Source: Halisarca cf. caerulea (Eukaryota; Porifera; Demospongiae; Chondrillida; Halisarcidae). From it: DNA of 64,000 nucleotides. Shown in pieces: positions 34,399-46,017 of the stretch. Below the pieces are notes generated by a model. The model was not told the origin of the DNA and did no database searches. It worked only from the letters and a program-made list of their open reading frames with translations. How positions within the stretch are numbered: position 1 is the first letter of the stretch; each line of letters starts with the position of its first letter. The stretch is from the NCBI GenBank assembly GCA_963170055.1, contig CAUJGJ010000040.1, forward strand, positions 977,401 to 1,041,400, in the 5' to 3' direction. The position numbers were made by a program, and so were the translations under genes.

Positions 34399-36116
34399 TT
34401 GATTAAAGATAGGTAGCCATGCTACACGCGTGTGACACGAGCGTAAAATACTACTTGTGCGAGTAGAATTGTTACTCGTGCGAGTACAAATGGCGACGTG
34501 TTAATAAGCTGGTATTTTCAACGTATAATTGTAGTACATTAAGTGTTATTTCCGCAGGTATAACATGTGCATATTCTGTAAACAGAGGGGCGTTGTGTGG
34601 GTTACAAAGGAATTTGATTCAAAATTTACACGTTTTACTAATGTACGTGCATTAGTCACGTGAATATTTATGAAGTTGGCTTGAAATATAGGCCTTCTCT
34701 TTCTCAAACCGAAGTAAATTGTATCAAATATCGCAATAGTCTACACATTTCGTGTTTTCAAAACGTTCTAATAGTTATTCGTTCATGCTAGAAGAAATAT
34801 CAATGTCACCGATCGTTACCATTGCTTGGTGACATCATCATATCGCGTGACCGCCTTGTGACAAATGGCGAGAGAGAGACTTTTGCAACGAAAACCCGGT
34901 CATCTAAACGGTTGTGTAGAGGAGCCATGTCGAGGGAGTTGGATCACAACAGGTAAAACTAAATTTTCACCGTGGTCGATTTTGATAGCATGCTCCATTC
35001 CCGACATGTGCACAAGTTTGTGGTTTTACTCTGTGTCTAAAACAACATTTTGATGCACATCTCAGGAACGAAAGAGAATGGTAAGTTCGACCACGGTGAA
35101 AATTTAGATATTGATGTTAGAAAGGTCTTGACAAAGTATGGCTGTTCTAAACGATGGTTTACATGACCGGGTTTTGCGCTTAAGTTATTTTTAAGGTCCG
35201 AATCTGTGGTCGTTTTTTCGGCTTTGTGAAGTATTAACAACAAAGTTAAGTGAATTGTTGTAGCATTAAATAGTTATATGAATGTTTTGTATACTTTTTG
35301 TATTCCATAAATACACTAAACGCAAGAAAAGTGAGGGTTGATTTCAGCCGACTTTAGGGCGGCCATTTTGGTAAAACTGCACATGTGCACATGTCACACC
35401 TGCGTCGGAGAGCGAATTGACCATTGATTGTAAAAACGACGTCATGGATACCACCTTGGGATCCACTCATGGCGAATATCCCTATGCCCCTCCCAATTCA
35501 ATCGAAGATAGTTCGTCTTTCCCTGCTGCTCGTCAAAGTAACGGTTTATTTTAGGAAATTGGCCACTTCGATGCTATCTTGTAATCTTGCGGGTAAGAAT
35601 GTGCATGCATCGTGAATGCCTATAGTCCCTCCTTAGTATAGTCCCTCCTTAGATATATTGTAGTTGCCATCGCTATGTATCTCCATCTTTGTTGTGTTAT
35701 CATGACGTAAGTACCTACGGAATGTCCGTAGCCCCAGTCGATTGTAGCGTACCGGTGCAGTTTTCTTCTTTTAGCCTCCCCAGCTTGGGTCTGCTGCTTA
35801 CGCATGGCTGTTAGGTCGCGCATTCTAAAGTTGATCAGGAGTTCAATGTATAAGATCGAGCACAGTACCGCGATAGCGTCGTGCATCAGGCTTCATAACT
35901 AACTACCTGCGATCTCCCCACCTAACCCGATGTCTTGATTCACATTCATTTGGTTTGTTTTATCGGTATCTTTATATTTCAGCCACTTCTCCACTGGTTT
36001 GTTCGCTTTCCGAGGCTTTTTAAGGGTGTTAACTTCCGTGTATTTTTTTACTCGCACGAGTACACACCAACCATATGATTGTCGCACGTGAGTTGTTGGT
36101 TACCTATCTTTAATCA
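34399..36116. mobile_element. TIR element with 8-bp target duplication
   Basis: TTGATTAAAGATAGGTAGCC at 34399 is matched by the complement GGTTACCTATCTTTAATCA ending at 36116. The identical octamer GTACAGTA flanks both sides (34391-34398 and 36117-36124). An 8-bp duplication fits hAT-like and some other superfamilies, but the ends do not name one. A MITE (34553-35404) is nested inside. Minus-strand frames of 88 and 62 codons at 35620-36087 have no recognised product. Confidence 0.8.
34553..35404. mobile_element. MITE nested in the 8-bp-TSD element, 852 bp
   Basis: It begins CGCAGGTATAACATGTGCAT and ends GTGCACATGTCACACCTGCG, with TC on both sides. The internal pair ACATGTGC (35004) and GCACATCT (35055) has exactly 43 bases between and carries the GC core of the ends. 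Outer arms AAATTTTCACCGTGGTCGA and the complement flank the pair. Confidence 0.9.
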
Positions 36117-36298
36117 GTACAGTAGTATCAAGTAGTCAATTTGTCTAAAAACACTGAAACAAGATAATGTAGTTTGTTGCTCTGAGCATGGGGATAGACA
36201 TGGATAACCTTAGTTTTATAGTGGACTGAGAGCATTTCACTAAATCCTGTATAACACAATATGCCCATCTAGCCCTGTCTATACCTAACACATGTGGA

Positions 36299-37655
36299 AC
36301 ATGTCCATTTGCACTTGTAAGTCTTCAGGTTGTGAAAAACTTTAGGTTTGCTTTTGGTTCGATTTCTTTTAGTAGGTCTATTGTATCTCTTCGAAAGAAA
36401 TATCATCGTGTAGTGTGTTGTATTGTCTCCATTTTAAGCCCAAAATCAAAGTAATAGCATATTTGAAAACAATCACAGGTAGGTTATGGCAGATTTGTGG
36501 TTGCAAAGGGTATCTTGTGGTTTTGACAGGTATGCAATTATATCGTCACGCCCAATACAAATTATCACGTTCTTACCGTGTGACCATCTTGCTAATACTC
36601 AAGATTTAAATGGTTGCACCATCAAGGGAAGGGATTCTGGCCGACCAAGTTAGCAAATGGATAGTAGTGAATTCTAAACTTGGAAATTTGCGAGCGATCG
36701 AGCATCGAAAGTTCTGACTTGCCTTCGAAGTTATGACCGTATGTATGTACTGCGTATAAATTAGCCTCTCTACACTCGAGAACACGTGATGAACATGTGA
36801 CCAAGGCTTGAGAAGAACTCTTGTCCATAAGAAAGTTATGTCCAAAAACGCGGTCGAGCAAACTTTGGTCTGTATGTTTGAAACTACGTCAGATTATCCC
36901 TTAAAGACCGAACTTCAAATGCTGGTTATGGGAAGACTGTAGGTCTTTCCGTTCAGTTTATGTCAAGCTGTTTACTGTTACTACCGTACTTTTAAAGCAG
37001 AAATCCTTGGACATAACAGTGGAGGGATGGACTATCGCTCTCCCATAACCAGGAAAGTAAGATAAGGACATGTTGTGTCTTGTGAATTGACTTGTGTGCT
37101 CAAACTCGGAGATTTTCTCGACTGCGTTTTTGAATCTTTACTATTTTCATATGGTGACGGAAAATCGGTCATACAGAAATTTCAAAAGATTATTGGTTGC
37201 TTTAAGTACATATGCATAATATATAAAGGTTATACTCTCTGTTTGTGCTGTTTTTTGGGGCTTAGCATCTACAAAATGTTAAAACAAGGCCTTGAATTCA
37301 AGGCGTTCAGAAGCGGCCGCCATTTTGTTTTATGGCAAAACTGGACATAACTTACCTGCGATTGTTATAAGTAGTTTTCTTTGCCATATCTAAAGGCACA
37401 AAAACGCCGGGAGCCACTGGAGATTGAAAGCTATAGACACCAAAAGGGTAAGTAGGTTCCTTATAGCAATATCTAAAACTTCCATGTGGGGGATATTTGT
37501 ACTTGAAGCAGTTACTGATAAAATCACTGAAAACCATAAATTAACACAACAGACACATTTTGGCTTGTAGCTTTTGAATGAAGTCAACAATCAAAATCCC
37601 CCACTTGGAAAGTCTAAAGTTGCCTATGATAAAGCAAAAAATCTAAAAAGATTAG
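36299..37655. mobile_element. CACATGTGGAACATGTCC fragment, interrupted
   Basis: It matches 17183-17667 on both sides of a nested MITE at 36474-37360. The sequence runs up to ATAGCATATTTGAAAACAAT and resumes at TTATAAGTAGTTTTCTTTGC. The right end of this family is not identifiable. Confidence 0.7.
36474..37360. mobile_element. Nested MITE, 887 bp, TCC type
   Basis: It begins CACAGGTAGGTTATGG and ends GGACATAACTTACCTGCG, with AT on both sides. The internal pair TTATGTCA (36958) and GGACATAA (37009) is 43 bases apart. GCGGCCGCCATTTTG lies near the right end. A 91-codon frame at 37075 is incidental. Confidence 0.85.
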
Positions 37656-37819
37656 GCTACTTATTCCCACCCCTCTGCCTTTCTTTGATTTTTGAATGTT
37701 TTTACATAGTTATATCCATGAGTATTTTGGGTGAATTTTGGAGATCATTTAAAGTAGCTACTGACCTAAAAGCCTATTGATTTTTCTTACTCTCCAGTGT
37801 GTGCTATTGATGCACACAA

Positions 37820-38995
37820 GCAGGGCATGTCCAGGTTTGTTTTGATAGTGCACGCTCCTCAGTGTGAATAGTGATGTTATTCTTTGGCATTAAAAAAACT
37901 GTTAGTCACACAGTTTGGACCTATAAATAAGTTTTCAGTGCAAAAGGCAGTCATGTAAATGATCCTAGAAAAGAGCCATACTGAGTCAATATACTTCTAA
38001 CATAAATATCCAAGTTTTCACCGTTGGATACTTTTCTCAAAGATCTTATTCAGGGAATAAATCAGCAGATTCAAAAGAATATGAAACCAACTTCTTTCCA
38101 AAAGGTGGTCTACTTAACACATTGACAATGCGCCCAAATTGCATCACCGTTCTGATCACTGTGCGCCGTATGCGCCCGTAGCACGTAGATGTATTACAAA
38201 TGGATATCCCCCCGTTACTTTGTATAGCAACCCTATATGTGTATGACATCGTTGGATAGTGTAAAAATAGAGCTTTCTGATGAGGTATGATGTGCTATAT
38301 GTTGTAATCCAAAATCGTGAGAAAATTGCAATTAATTGAAGGATCAAAAATTGCTAATAAACAAGGCGGGCAAATTTCGACTTATTGCAAAGAAAACCTG
38401 GCCAAGAAACTACAGACGCTGGCTTACAGAAGTCTTAAAACGACTTTGTATCCTCCATAATAAGCTACAAGAAGTTTGACGCACACCAGATCTTTTTCGA
38501 AGGTTATTGTTAACCTACCGTCGAACGTGGTGGTTTAGTTTAGATCCTCGTTGTAACTTTGTGGCTTGCCTGTCTTGCGAATTTTGCCTTTATCCTCTAT
38601 TCAATGCAATTTCTGTAATCTGTATCATTTGAAATTACGAATAAACAAGACTTTCTACACAGTGTGAGCTTGCTCCATTGAGATAAAAGAGCAAATAACA
38701 ATCTTCTCGAAAATTACACCTGTCACGCTCGTATGACCTAGGCTTGCAGTTGTCAGAACGAGGTGTGAATTTCCACTTCCGGTTCTTATGGTTGTCAAAT
38801 TAATGTGTTAACAGCAGCACGGTGATACAATTTCTACTTCAAAGGGTTCCTGCGAATGTTAGCTAACTTTTTCCCACTTTTGTTTTCGATTTTCTTATTT
38901 GTTCTGGCAAATTTAAGCTTTTAGAAGATTTAGAAAGAACAAAATAAGAAGATGAATTATCCATACGCATTTTGCACATGACCAACCTGCATATC
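37820..38995. mobile_element. Degenerate MITE pieces
   Basis: From 37826 the sequence resembles 3570-3650 (GGCATGTCCAGGTTTGTT). From about 38030 to 38995 it follows 23720-24310, interrupted by the TTAA-flanked insert at 38118-38807. It ends TTTTGCACATGACCAACCTGC. Confidence 0.6.
38118..38807. mobile_element. TTAA-duplicating insert with CACATTGACAA ends
   Basis: TTAA (38114) then CACATTGACAATG opens it; TTGTCAAATTAATGTG then TTAA (38808) closes it. The sister sequence at 23793-23812 reads CTACTTAACAGCAGCAC without insert, which gives the empty site directly. TTAA duplication fits piggyBac-like or Kolobok-like elements. A similar right end lies at about 50985-51030. Confidence 0.8.
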
Positions 38996-39049
38996 TATAT
39001 TTTTATGTATTGATACTGGTAGATTGTTGAAGTTGTGATGACATTGACA

Positions 39050-39260
39050 GTACTTCTCTAGAAAGATACGCTAAACGAAATACATTTTAAAGGAGTCAGG
39101 ACATTTGTAACAGGAGGAGGATACTTTTGACGACGATTCGAAGGGTCAAAGTAAGGTGCGTAATATCCGGCGGTAGCCGTTACTTTTGAATCTAAATAAC
39201 GAATGTTTTACTTTAGAACAGAATGGCCTATCCTCATTTTTCTGCTCAACGGATTCTTTA
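39050..39260. repeat. Repeat shared with 17800-18040
   Basis: It is nearly identical to the copy at 17817-18030 but lacks an internal piece of about 30 bp. Class unknown. Confidence 0.6.
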
Positions 39261-39334
39261 ATCTTCTGAAATCCTCGGACAGCAAGCATAATTATGCCAT
39301 AGAAGTACTCCTATATATTCAGTAGTATAGCCTT

Positions 39335-39470
39335 AATTTGAGTGCCATTTCAGCACATTTAAGTGTGCTATTTGTATGTCTCCAGGTTTAGCACACAAAT
39401 TGATGTGCCATATCAAAGTGTGCTAAAATAGCATACTAGGTGTGTGTAAATATAGCACATACTTCACGCA
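39335..39470. repeat. Left subterminal repeats of a possible two-gene element
   Basis: GTGCTATTTG, TTTAGCACACAAATTG, GTGCTAAAATAGC and TATAGCACAT occur within 120 bp just beyond the end of the SAM-domain gene. The same motifs recur on the other side of the transposase gene at 46330-46520. Confidence 0.5.
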
Positions 39471-39547
39471 ATGATTGAAATCTGATAACTGCCATCCTTT
39501 AATAATTAAATAATAATACAAAAATCAAGCAGATCAGTAAATTTAAT

Positions 39548-41959
39548 TTAAAGCTTATACCTGTTAATAAAAGTCATGTACCTAGATGGCCTATTTATGT
39601 CAGTAGTGTCTCTTAGAAAAAATTCTTGTAAGAATGTAAAAAAAACATTTGGATACGCACGATGGAATACATAATAGCTACCTAGTAAAAGTTTCAACAC
39701 AGAACACATATTTACAATTGGTATCTCCATTAATACACTACATTCCGCTACTAAGAATACTTGACATATCTTCCCTTCCCTCTCAACTATCAGTAGATCA
39801 GGCTCAACCCTGGACTGTTGAACAGCGCTAGTTATATCATCCGAATCCTAAAAACAGACGGGAAAAAGACAGGCACCCTTACTAAATGTGTGACAAATCA
39901 ATACTGCATTGCAACAGTAAAATCAAGCAGGACTTACAGATAGTATTGTGAAAAGGGGTTGCTTAGACTTGATCAGCTCCTTTTGGAAAACATGAAAAAG
40001 AGCTGCCCAATCTTCTGAAGCCATTGAGTCCACATCCATGCTTGGTATAAGGTGTGACACTAGTCTGATCAGTCCTTTCTTCATGTCATGGAAGTTATTG
40101 GGTTGCAGTTTTTCAAATTCAAATATTAACTGCATGTTAACAGAAAAAATAGCAATAAATTGAGTCAAGCATACAATGTATATACTGTTAAAGTAGCATG
40201 TAGTGCTAGAAACGTACATAGTCATAACTCCTGAAACAGGGAAACATCTCCAGGATCTCTGAAATGGATTCAGCCTCACCATTAATCCATTCTCGTCTAC
40301 GATGGAATGTCATAGACAATAACGCTATGGTACCTGGTTTATCATTTTACCACTGTTTTTGGACAGTAGCAATGCTCTTGTGATAGTCACTTTCAGGCAG
40401 TGTATAATCAGCTGTAGCCACGACTGCACTACTGGAAGATGGAGTTGATATTTCTGGTTGTCTTGTCTGATCAACTTTGTGGGAAGCACGTCTTAGGTTT
40501 CTAAATCGCTGGCTCAATTGCCACTTCACAGATGCCTGAACAAGGAGTAAAGTAAACATAATTGGTCATGCAGATGCATGACATTGTGTTAACAAATGCA
40601 AGTTACTCAAGTTCAACATACGTAAGAATCAACTCCAGGAATCGTGTCTGCAAGAAAAGGGAATTTCCTCACAATTGCAGACGACATGGCAGTATATTGT
40701 GCTGGAGTTGGATCTTGGACTTTGTAATAGAAGAAGTCACTGAGAACTCGAATGAGGTGATTGCGAGAAAGTTCATTGAGCCTGCTGTGCTCCCTCTTAC
40801 ACTTGTCCAGTTCCTTCTCCAGCCGTGGGGGATAGTGGGATGGCAGCTCAACTTCTGAAGGTAAACACTTCCTTGATGGTTTATTTTTCATCGGATTCAC
40901 CTCTTTGTTGGATGCTGGAGTACTCTCTAACTCATTACAACTGTCAACCGAGCTATTAGATGGAGTGAGAATTTCTACCTCTGAATCAGAGGATGGTGAG
41001 TTCTTAGCCTTCTTCTGGTTTGTCGCTGAAAAAAAAACAAAAAACATGGCTTCGTGAAAATGACAGGCAATATAATTATGCATAACTTTGAACTAAAACT
41101 TAAAGTTGCATATAGATCCCACATGCTTACTCACTAGGTCTAGAAGTACTGACTTCTGCGCGCTTTCTTGATGACATTGTAATAGGTGTCACTGTGACAG
41201 TGCTAGGAGGATCGTTCATACTGCTGTCATTTGATATGGACATATTTGGTGAGCTTAAAGCTGACGATGTTCTGGAACTATCATCTATTACATATCCAAA
41301 GTCTGTTCTGATGTATTTTTTAATCTTCAAACGATCAGAAGCTTTGGGCACTAGATCTTTGAAGTCTTCAAAGGATCCAATTAGTTCCTTAAGGCACATA
41401 CCATCAATTTCATTCTCTACAAAAATATAGAGATTCCTCGGTCAGGTCATATTTTGGAACATGCATGCATGGGGAACACATGATGCTCTTAAATATTATA
41501 CAGGTTACTGGCACTCATTTTGTACATGATGTCCTCCTTACACTAATTTCACATGTATATAGCATTCATGCTGACTTGTAGTACAAGAAGAAGGGCTCAT
41601 TTGTTTAGCTATGTCGACTGAGTGTGGATTCCTTTTCCTGGCAAAAACCATCCACAGGACATAAGGCCAGTTAGTACTATAGAATGCTATTTTTATCAGG
41701 CATAGATCATAACAATACCATTTAGCAGTCTCTTTCATGTAATTTACTAAGGTAGCTCAGCAAGAGATAGAAGAAATCCGCAGTAGGCCGCACTGGCAGC
41801 AGTCTGCAAGTTCTGGAAATTAGCTACTGTAACAGAACTTATACATAGCTACATATAGGATTAAAGCTCTTTCAGACCTTGAAAAGAGTGCCTAATATCT
41901 TCACTAAATTTCTTCTCTTTTAACCATTCATCTATCTCCAAAACTGAAAGATCCTCCAT
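39548..41959 (-). pseudogene. SAM-domain protein gene, SAMD3-like, one nonsense codon
   Basis: Six exons join in frame on the minus strand: 41959-41878, 41416-41135, 41025-40622, 40535-40218, 40129-39938 and 39847-39548, 525 codons. Junctions have GT/AG ends. Residues 1-70 form a SAM domain (WLKEKKFSEDIRHSF and then EIDGMCLKELIG, LKIKKYI), usually a protein-interaction module. A Ser/Thr-rich linker follows, then regions resembling SAMD3-like proteins of fish and invertebrates (YTAMSSAIVRKFPFL, RREWINGEAESISEIL, and a C-terminal LLGSYYVF). A TAA at 40347-40349 interrupts exon 4; a micro-intron there would break the frame. It may be a pseudogene, an allele or a sequence error. The start codon is about 105 bp from that of the divergent transposase gene. 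Confidence 0.7.
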
Positions 41960-42064
41960 GATCAGCGCCCCCGTCAACGCCCACAATGCAACACAAAAAT
42001 GCCGCCTTTCTCAATGCGCATGCGTATTAGCGAGATCATGACGTCACGACCTCATGATCGTATA
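41960..42064. promoter_or_regulatory. Short divergent promoter region
   Basis: About 105 bp separate the ATG of the SAM gene (minus) from the preferred ATG of the transposase-like gene (plus, 42065). It is GC-richer than its surroundings and includes CGCATGCG and TGACGTCA, the latter a CRE-like palindrome at about 42039. I infer a shared bidirectional promoter. No TATA box is evident. Confidence 0.45.
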
Positions 42065-44716
42065 ATGGCGGAATCCCGACTATTTCAGTGTTCTCTTTGC
42101 AATTTTCAGTTTACTCGGCCGTTGGATCATGTAAAACATGTTGTTGCCTTCCATCAGCATCAGCCACAATTTTTAGTACAATGTAGCTTTGATAACTGTG
42201 GCCAAGCTTTCAAGAAGTGGACAACGTTCAAGAAACATATCCAGCGGGCCCATCGCTTCGAACCACCTCGCACCGTTGTTGTTGAAGCTTCAGAAGACAA
42301 TAATTGCTCCATGCCTCCAGATAGTAACTTGGATTGTTGGATGACTGACGCTGAAGACCAGAGTGATGACTGGGATGCCGCAGAATACGTATTGTCTTTG
42401 CGGGAACAGGGTTTAACGCACGATAGTGTAGGGAAGATCATATCTTACACTGAAGCTTTATTGCAGAAATCTGTCGCTAAAGTTAAGCGAGATGCTCGTC
42501 AGTATCTCCTTGATAGTGGCATTCCAGAAGAAACAACAGAGGTTACGAATTGGCATGATATTTTCAAACTTTCTGGCATATTTCGAAACGTGGATACTAG
42601 ATACAAACAAGACCAATATTTTAAAGACTCCTTCCACCTTGTGGTGAGTATATACACGTATGTATTGTAATATTCCCGTCTGCATTGTATTGGCATGATT
42701 TCATCACACTGTATGACTCCGATGGATTGCAGTTGAACCTCTGAGTATATAGTTGTTTCAGGGCAATATATAACTGCTTCATGCAGGTGTGCATGCAGGG
42801 GGGGTTGTTCTCTTTGAGAGATTAAAATGTATTAAAACTATAGGGTGGAAACATTTTGAGGTCTCAAGCCAAGTCCTTTACAAAGAGGTTTATTATACTG
42901 CATGTGTCATTACTTTGGAGTGTCCATGCCCTATTATCAGAAGTACCACAGTACGTGCATATATACGTAACCTATAATTTATATAATAACAGTTCACATT
43001 TTCCAAGCATTTTTTATACTCGTGCATGCTGTATGTATGACAGGGTATACATGCATAATTGTTTCAGTGTTGTATGTATGCATGTAATGCAAGCTCATCT
43101 GCATGTGCAGGTATTATAATGCAGAATGTATTCATGCTCCTTAGGAACCAGTAGCAGTGAAACTCAATGATAACACTGGAATTCATTGGAGGCAGAGTAA
43201 GCATTCAAAGAGGAGGGCTGTACTGAAAGATGATTTTGGTTACTACATTCCTATCCTGAAAGTGCTAGAATTGTTGCTGAACAATGATCAGATTATTGCA
43301 GAAGTTGATGACAGTCATCAAAGAACTGATGGCTTGCTTGGTGACATTTGCGATGGAATTTTTTTTCAAAAATCACCCAGTTTTCAAGGAAGACCCTAAT
43401 GCCCTCCAGTTGATAGGCTATTATGATGACGTAGAAGTTACCAATCCACTAGGATCAAAAACTGAAAAGCACAAAGTGGCTCTTTTCTACTTCGTTCTTG
43501 GCAACATCCGTTTACTGTGGAGATCACAGCTGCATTGTATTATCCCATTTGCAATTTGTAAAACATCCCATTTGCGAAAGTATGGTGTCAGCAAACTTTT
43601 GGGTCAGTTTGTCAAGGATGTAAATCGCTTGAGTGAACCGGATGGTGTGGTTTTCAACATCAAAGGATGCTCAAGAACGTACAGAGGGGCATTATTAGCA
43701 ATGCCTGGAGATACCCTTGCATCCAATTTTGTTAGTGAATTTAAGGAAGGTGTTGGATTTGCATACCGTAAGTGACGTGAGTGTTTGGCTACAGATGATG
43801 ATATTCAAACTTTTTTCAGAGCTGATCAATTCACTATACGAGACGAAAATTTACATGCTGAAGCAGTGTGTGGCCTTCAGTGTGGATCCACTGTGTCTGC
43901 ACATATCTCAGTTACTTATGGGATTAACCAGAAGTCCTTATTTGAGGACGTTAAATTCTTTAATGTTACTAAGTGTTTCCCTCAAGACATAATGCACGTT
44001 TTGTTCGAAGGTGTACTAGCCAAAGAAATCCTGCTGTTGTTGACGTATTGTTGCAATGAGAAATTCTTTTCACTTGCCTGTTTAAATCAGTCGATTTCGT
44101 CATTTGATTATGGATATCATGAGATAGCAAACAAGTCATCAAACATTGAATCACTGGATCGGGTCACATTGAGAGCAAGTCAGTGGTGGTGCCTTGGCCG
44201 ACATCTGCCTCTAATCATCAGTCAATATATTCCAGAAGATGACGACAAATGGGCTTGTTTTCTCACTTTATTGTCAATCATGTCAATTTTGACCTCATTT
44301 TCCATCTCACCTGATGACTGTGCACTATTATCTACTCTAATTGAAGACCACCACATACACTTTAAAGCAGCTTACCCAGATGTCCATCTCACTCCTAAAT
44401 TTCACTATCTGGTGCATTTACCGCAGCAAATCCTGCGATTTGGGCCACCAAGAGCTGTATGGTGCATGAGATTTGAAGGGAACAAGTAATTCGAGTTAAA
44501 AACGCACTCGAATCACTTGCAAAGCATTGGAGTGTAAGTGCACAGCTGAACATTCATTGAACATACTGTTTATTGTAACTGGACAATTGTTTTGAAAACA
44601 ATTGCCATATTTGGCAATTGTTTTCAAAACAATTCCTATAACTCATTTCTGTATAAATTCATACTTCTCTATTACTATTATATAAATTCTCTATTATAAG
44701 ACTTTTCTTCAAATCC

Positions 44717-44755
<39 letters not shown>

Positions 44756-45384
44756 GATGAGCGTTACACACCGGAAGTCCAAATGAAAACAATATAGGGG
44801 CTGCCTGTGGCAGCCCCTAAAAATGGTGACTTCAAAGATCGTATTGGAAACAACTTCAAGAATATACCATTCTCCATGGCTTATAATCATCAGTTGTCAC
44901 TTTGTCATAGACTACTGCATCTTGAGGGTCAACCGTCACCACCTTTTTGGAATCCTGGTGATGACATAGGCCGTGCCAAGTATGAGGAAATACCAGCAGA
45001 CAGTTTGGTTGCTGAGAAATTGTCTGAATTATCTGGTCTTAATCCACTCCCTCTTCATATTTTAAAGTCGTCTTCAATATGTGTTCATGGTGTATGGTAC
45101 AAAGTAGGCTGCATCGTTCGTTTACCGCCAAGGGAATTTGAGCCAGTTTTCAGACGTGTCACACATATTTACATTTTGTCGGATGTGAAGTACTTTGTGG
45201 TTGAAATTTTTGTAACCCATACTTTTATACTACATATTTTGCATATAAAGTGTCCCTTAGCTCCTCTATTGATGTTGTTCCCTTCACTAGTTTAGTAAGG
45301 CATGGTGTTTTACACTTGCACCGTGTTCAAGAACTGTATTTCATCGCAGAGAAAGACACTGTTGAACTTGAGTGCCTCTATTAG
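42065..45384 (+). pseudogene. C2H2 plus Tnp2-like transposase gene, inactivated
   Basis: Exon 1 (42065-42643) starts MAESRLFQCSLC and has two C2H2-type fingers (CSLC, then CSFDNC with H-x4-H). After a 501-bp intron, exon 2 starts at 43145 with EPVAVKLND. It continues with NPLGSKTEKHKVALFYFVLG and then CFPQDIMHVLFEG, close to the P-x-D-x-M-H-x3-E-G signature of Tnp2 (Transposase_21, CACTA-type). Further on it has HLTPKFHYLVHLPQQI-like residues. ATG at 41999 is also in frame, but 42065 suits the divergent promoter better. Four lesions: a frameshift in a T8 run (43359-43366); an in-frame TGA (43773-43775) where relatives have Cys; insertion of hairpin element A2 (44483-44821); and a frameshift near 45225-45250. 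The frame ends at TAG 45384. The assignment relies on recalled family motifs. Confidence 0.6.
44483..44821 (-). mobile_element. Hairpin-ended element A2 inside the transposase gene
   Basis: The branched end (here reduced to outer stem CAAGTAATTCGAGT and ACTCGAATCACTTG, inner arm lost) is at 44483-44520. The palindrome on AATTGTTTTGAAAACAATT is at 44585-44634 and the TA microsatellite at 44723-44752. The simple hairpin AGGGGCTGCC, TGT, GGCAGCCCCT is at 44796-44818. Removing the element joins GAAGGGAA to TGGTGACTTC in frame, giving an inferred empty site. Confidence 0.9.
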
Positions 45385-45418
45385 GATTATTCTATTAGGC
45401 TGATGTGTGTACTTACTT

Positions 45419-45770
45419 TTTAGGGGCTGCCGCAGGCAGCCCCTATATTGTTTTCATTTGGACTTCCGGTGTGTAACGCTCGTCCAATATATATATATAT
45501 ATATATATATAATATGGATTTGAAGAAAAGTCTTATAATGGAGAATTTATATAATAGTAATAGAGAAACATGAATTTATACAGGAATGAGTTATAGGAAT
45601 TGTTTTGAAAACAATTGCCAAATATGGCAATTGTTTTCAAAACAATCGTCCAGTTACAATAAACAGTATGTTCAATGAATGTTCAGCTGCGCACTTACCC
45701 TCCAATCCTTTGCAAGTGATTCGAGTGCGTGGGGCAGCAGCCCCCACAAGTTTTTAACTCGAATTACTTG
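45419..45770 (+). mobile_element. Hairpin-ended element, subfamily A, copy A3
   Basis: The simple hairpin AGGGGCTGCC, GCA, GGCAGCCCCT sits behind a T run at 45417-45421. A TA microsatellite is at 45486-45511, the long palindrome at about 45595-45646 and the branched hairpin at 45713-45770. TT follows. It lies 35 bp after the stop of the transposase gene, in opposite orientation to A2. Confidence 0.9.
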
Positions 45771-46017
45771 TTTATGTATATATGTATCATTGTTATTGTA
45801 CCATTTGCTGTAGTTTTTGTGTATGACAAATACTTATTTAATGCATATGGATCGATGCAGTGAGTTCAAAATTTATCAAGGATGCCTATACAATTGCATT
45901 TGCGGCATGCATGTGGTATGAACTTGGACACACTCCCAGACCAGATTGATTTACGCTTGGAAGCTGGAAATTATATATAGAAGTAGTCTATACGTAGGTA
46001 TACCACTAGACTATTAT

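Noticed and set aside
34399..36116. Assignment of the 8-bp-TSD element to hAT
   Set aside because: Duplication length alone is not enough; the ends do not match hAT ends I know and no transposase is present.
40331..40351. A 17-base micro-intron removing the stop in the SAM gene
   Set aside because: It would be far below known animal intron sizes, and its removal shifts the reading frame.
43773..43775. Selenocysteine codon, because TGA replaces a conserved Cys
   Set aside because: Other lesions in the same gene and the absence of any seen SECIS-like element favour simple decay.
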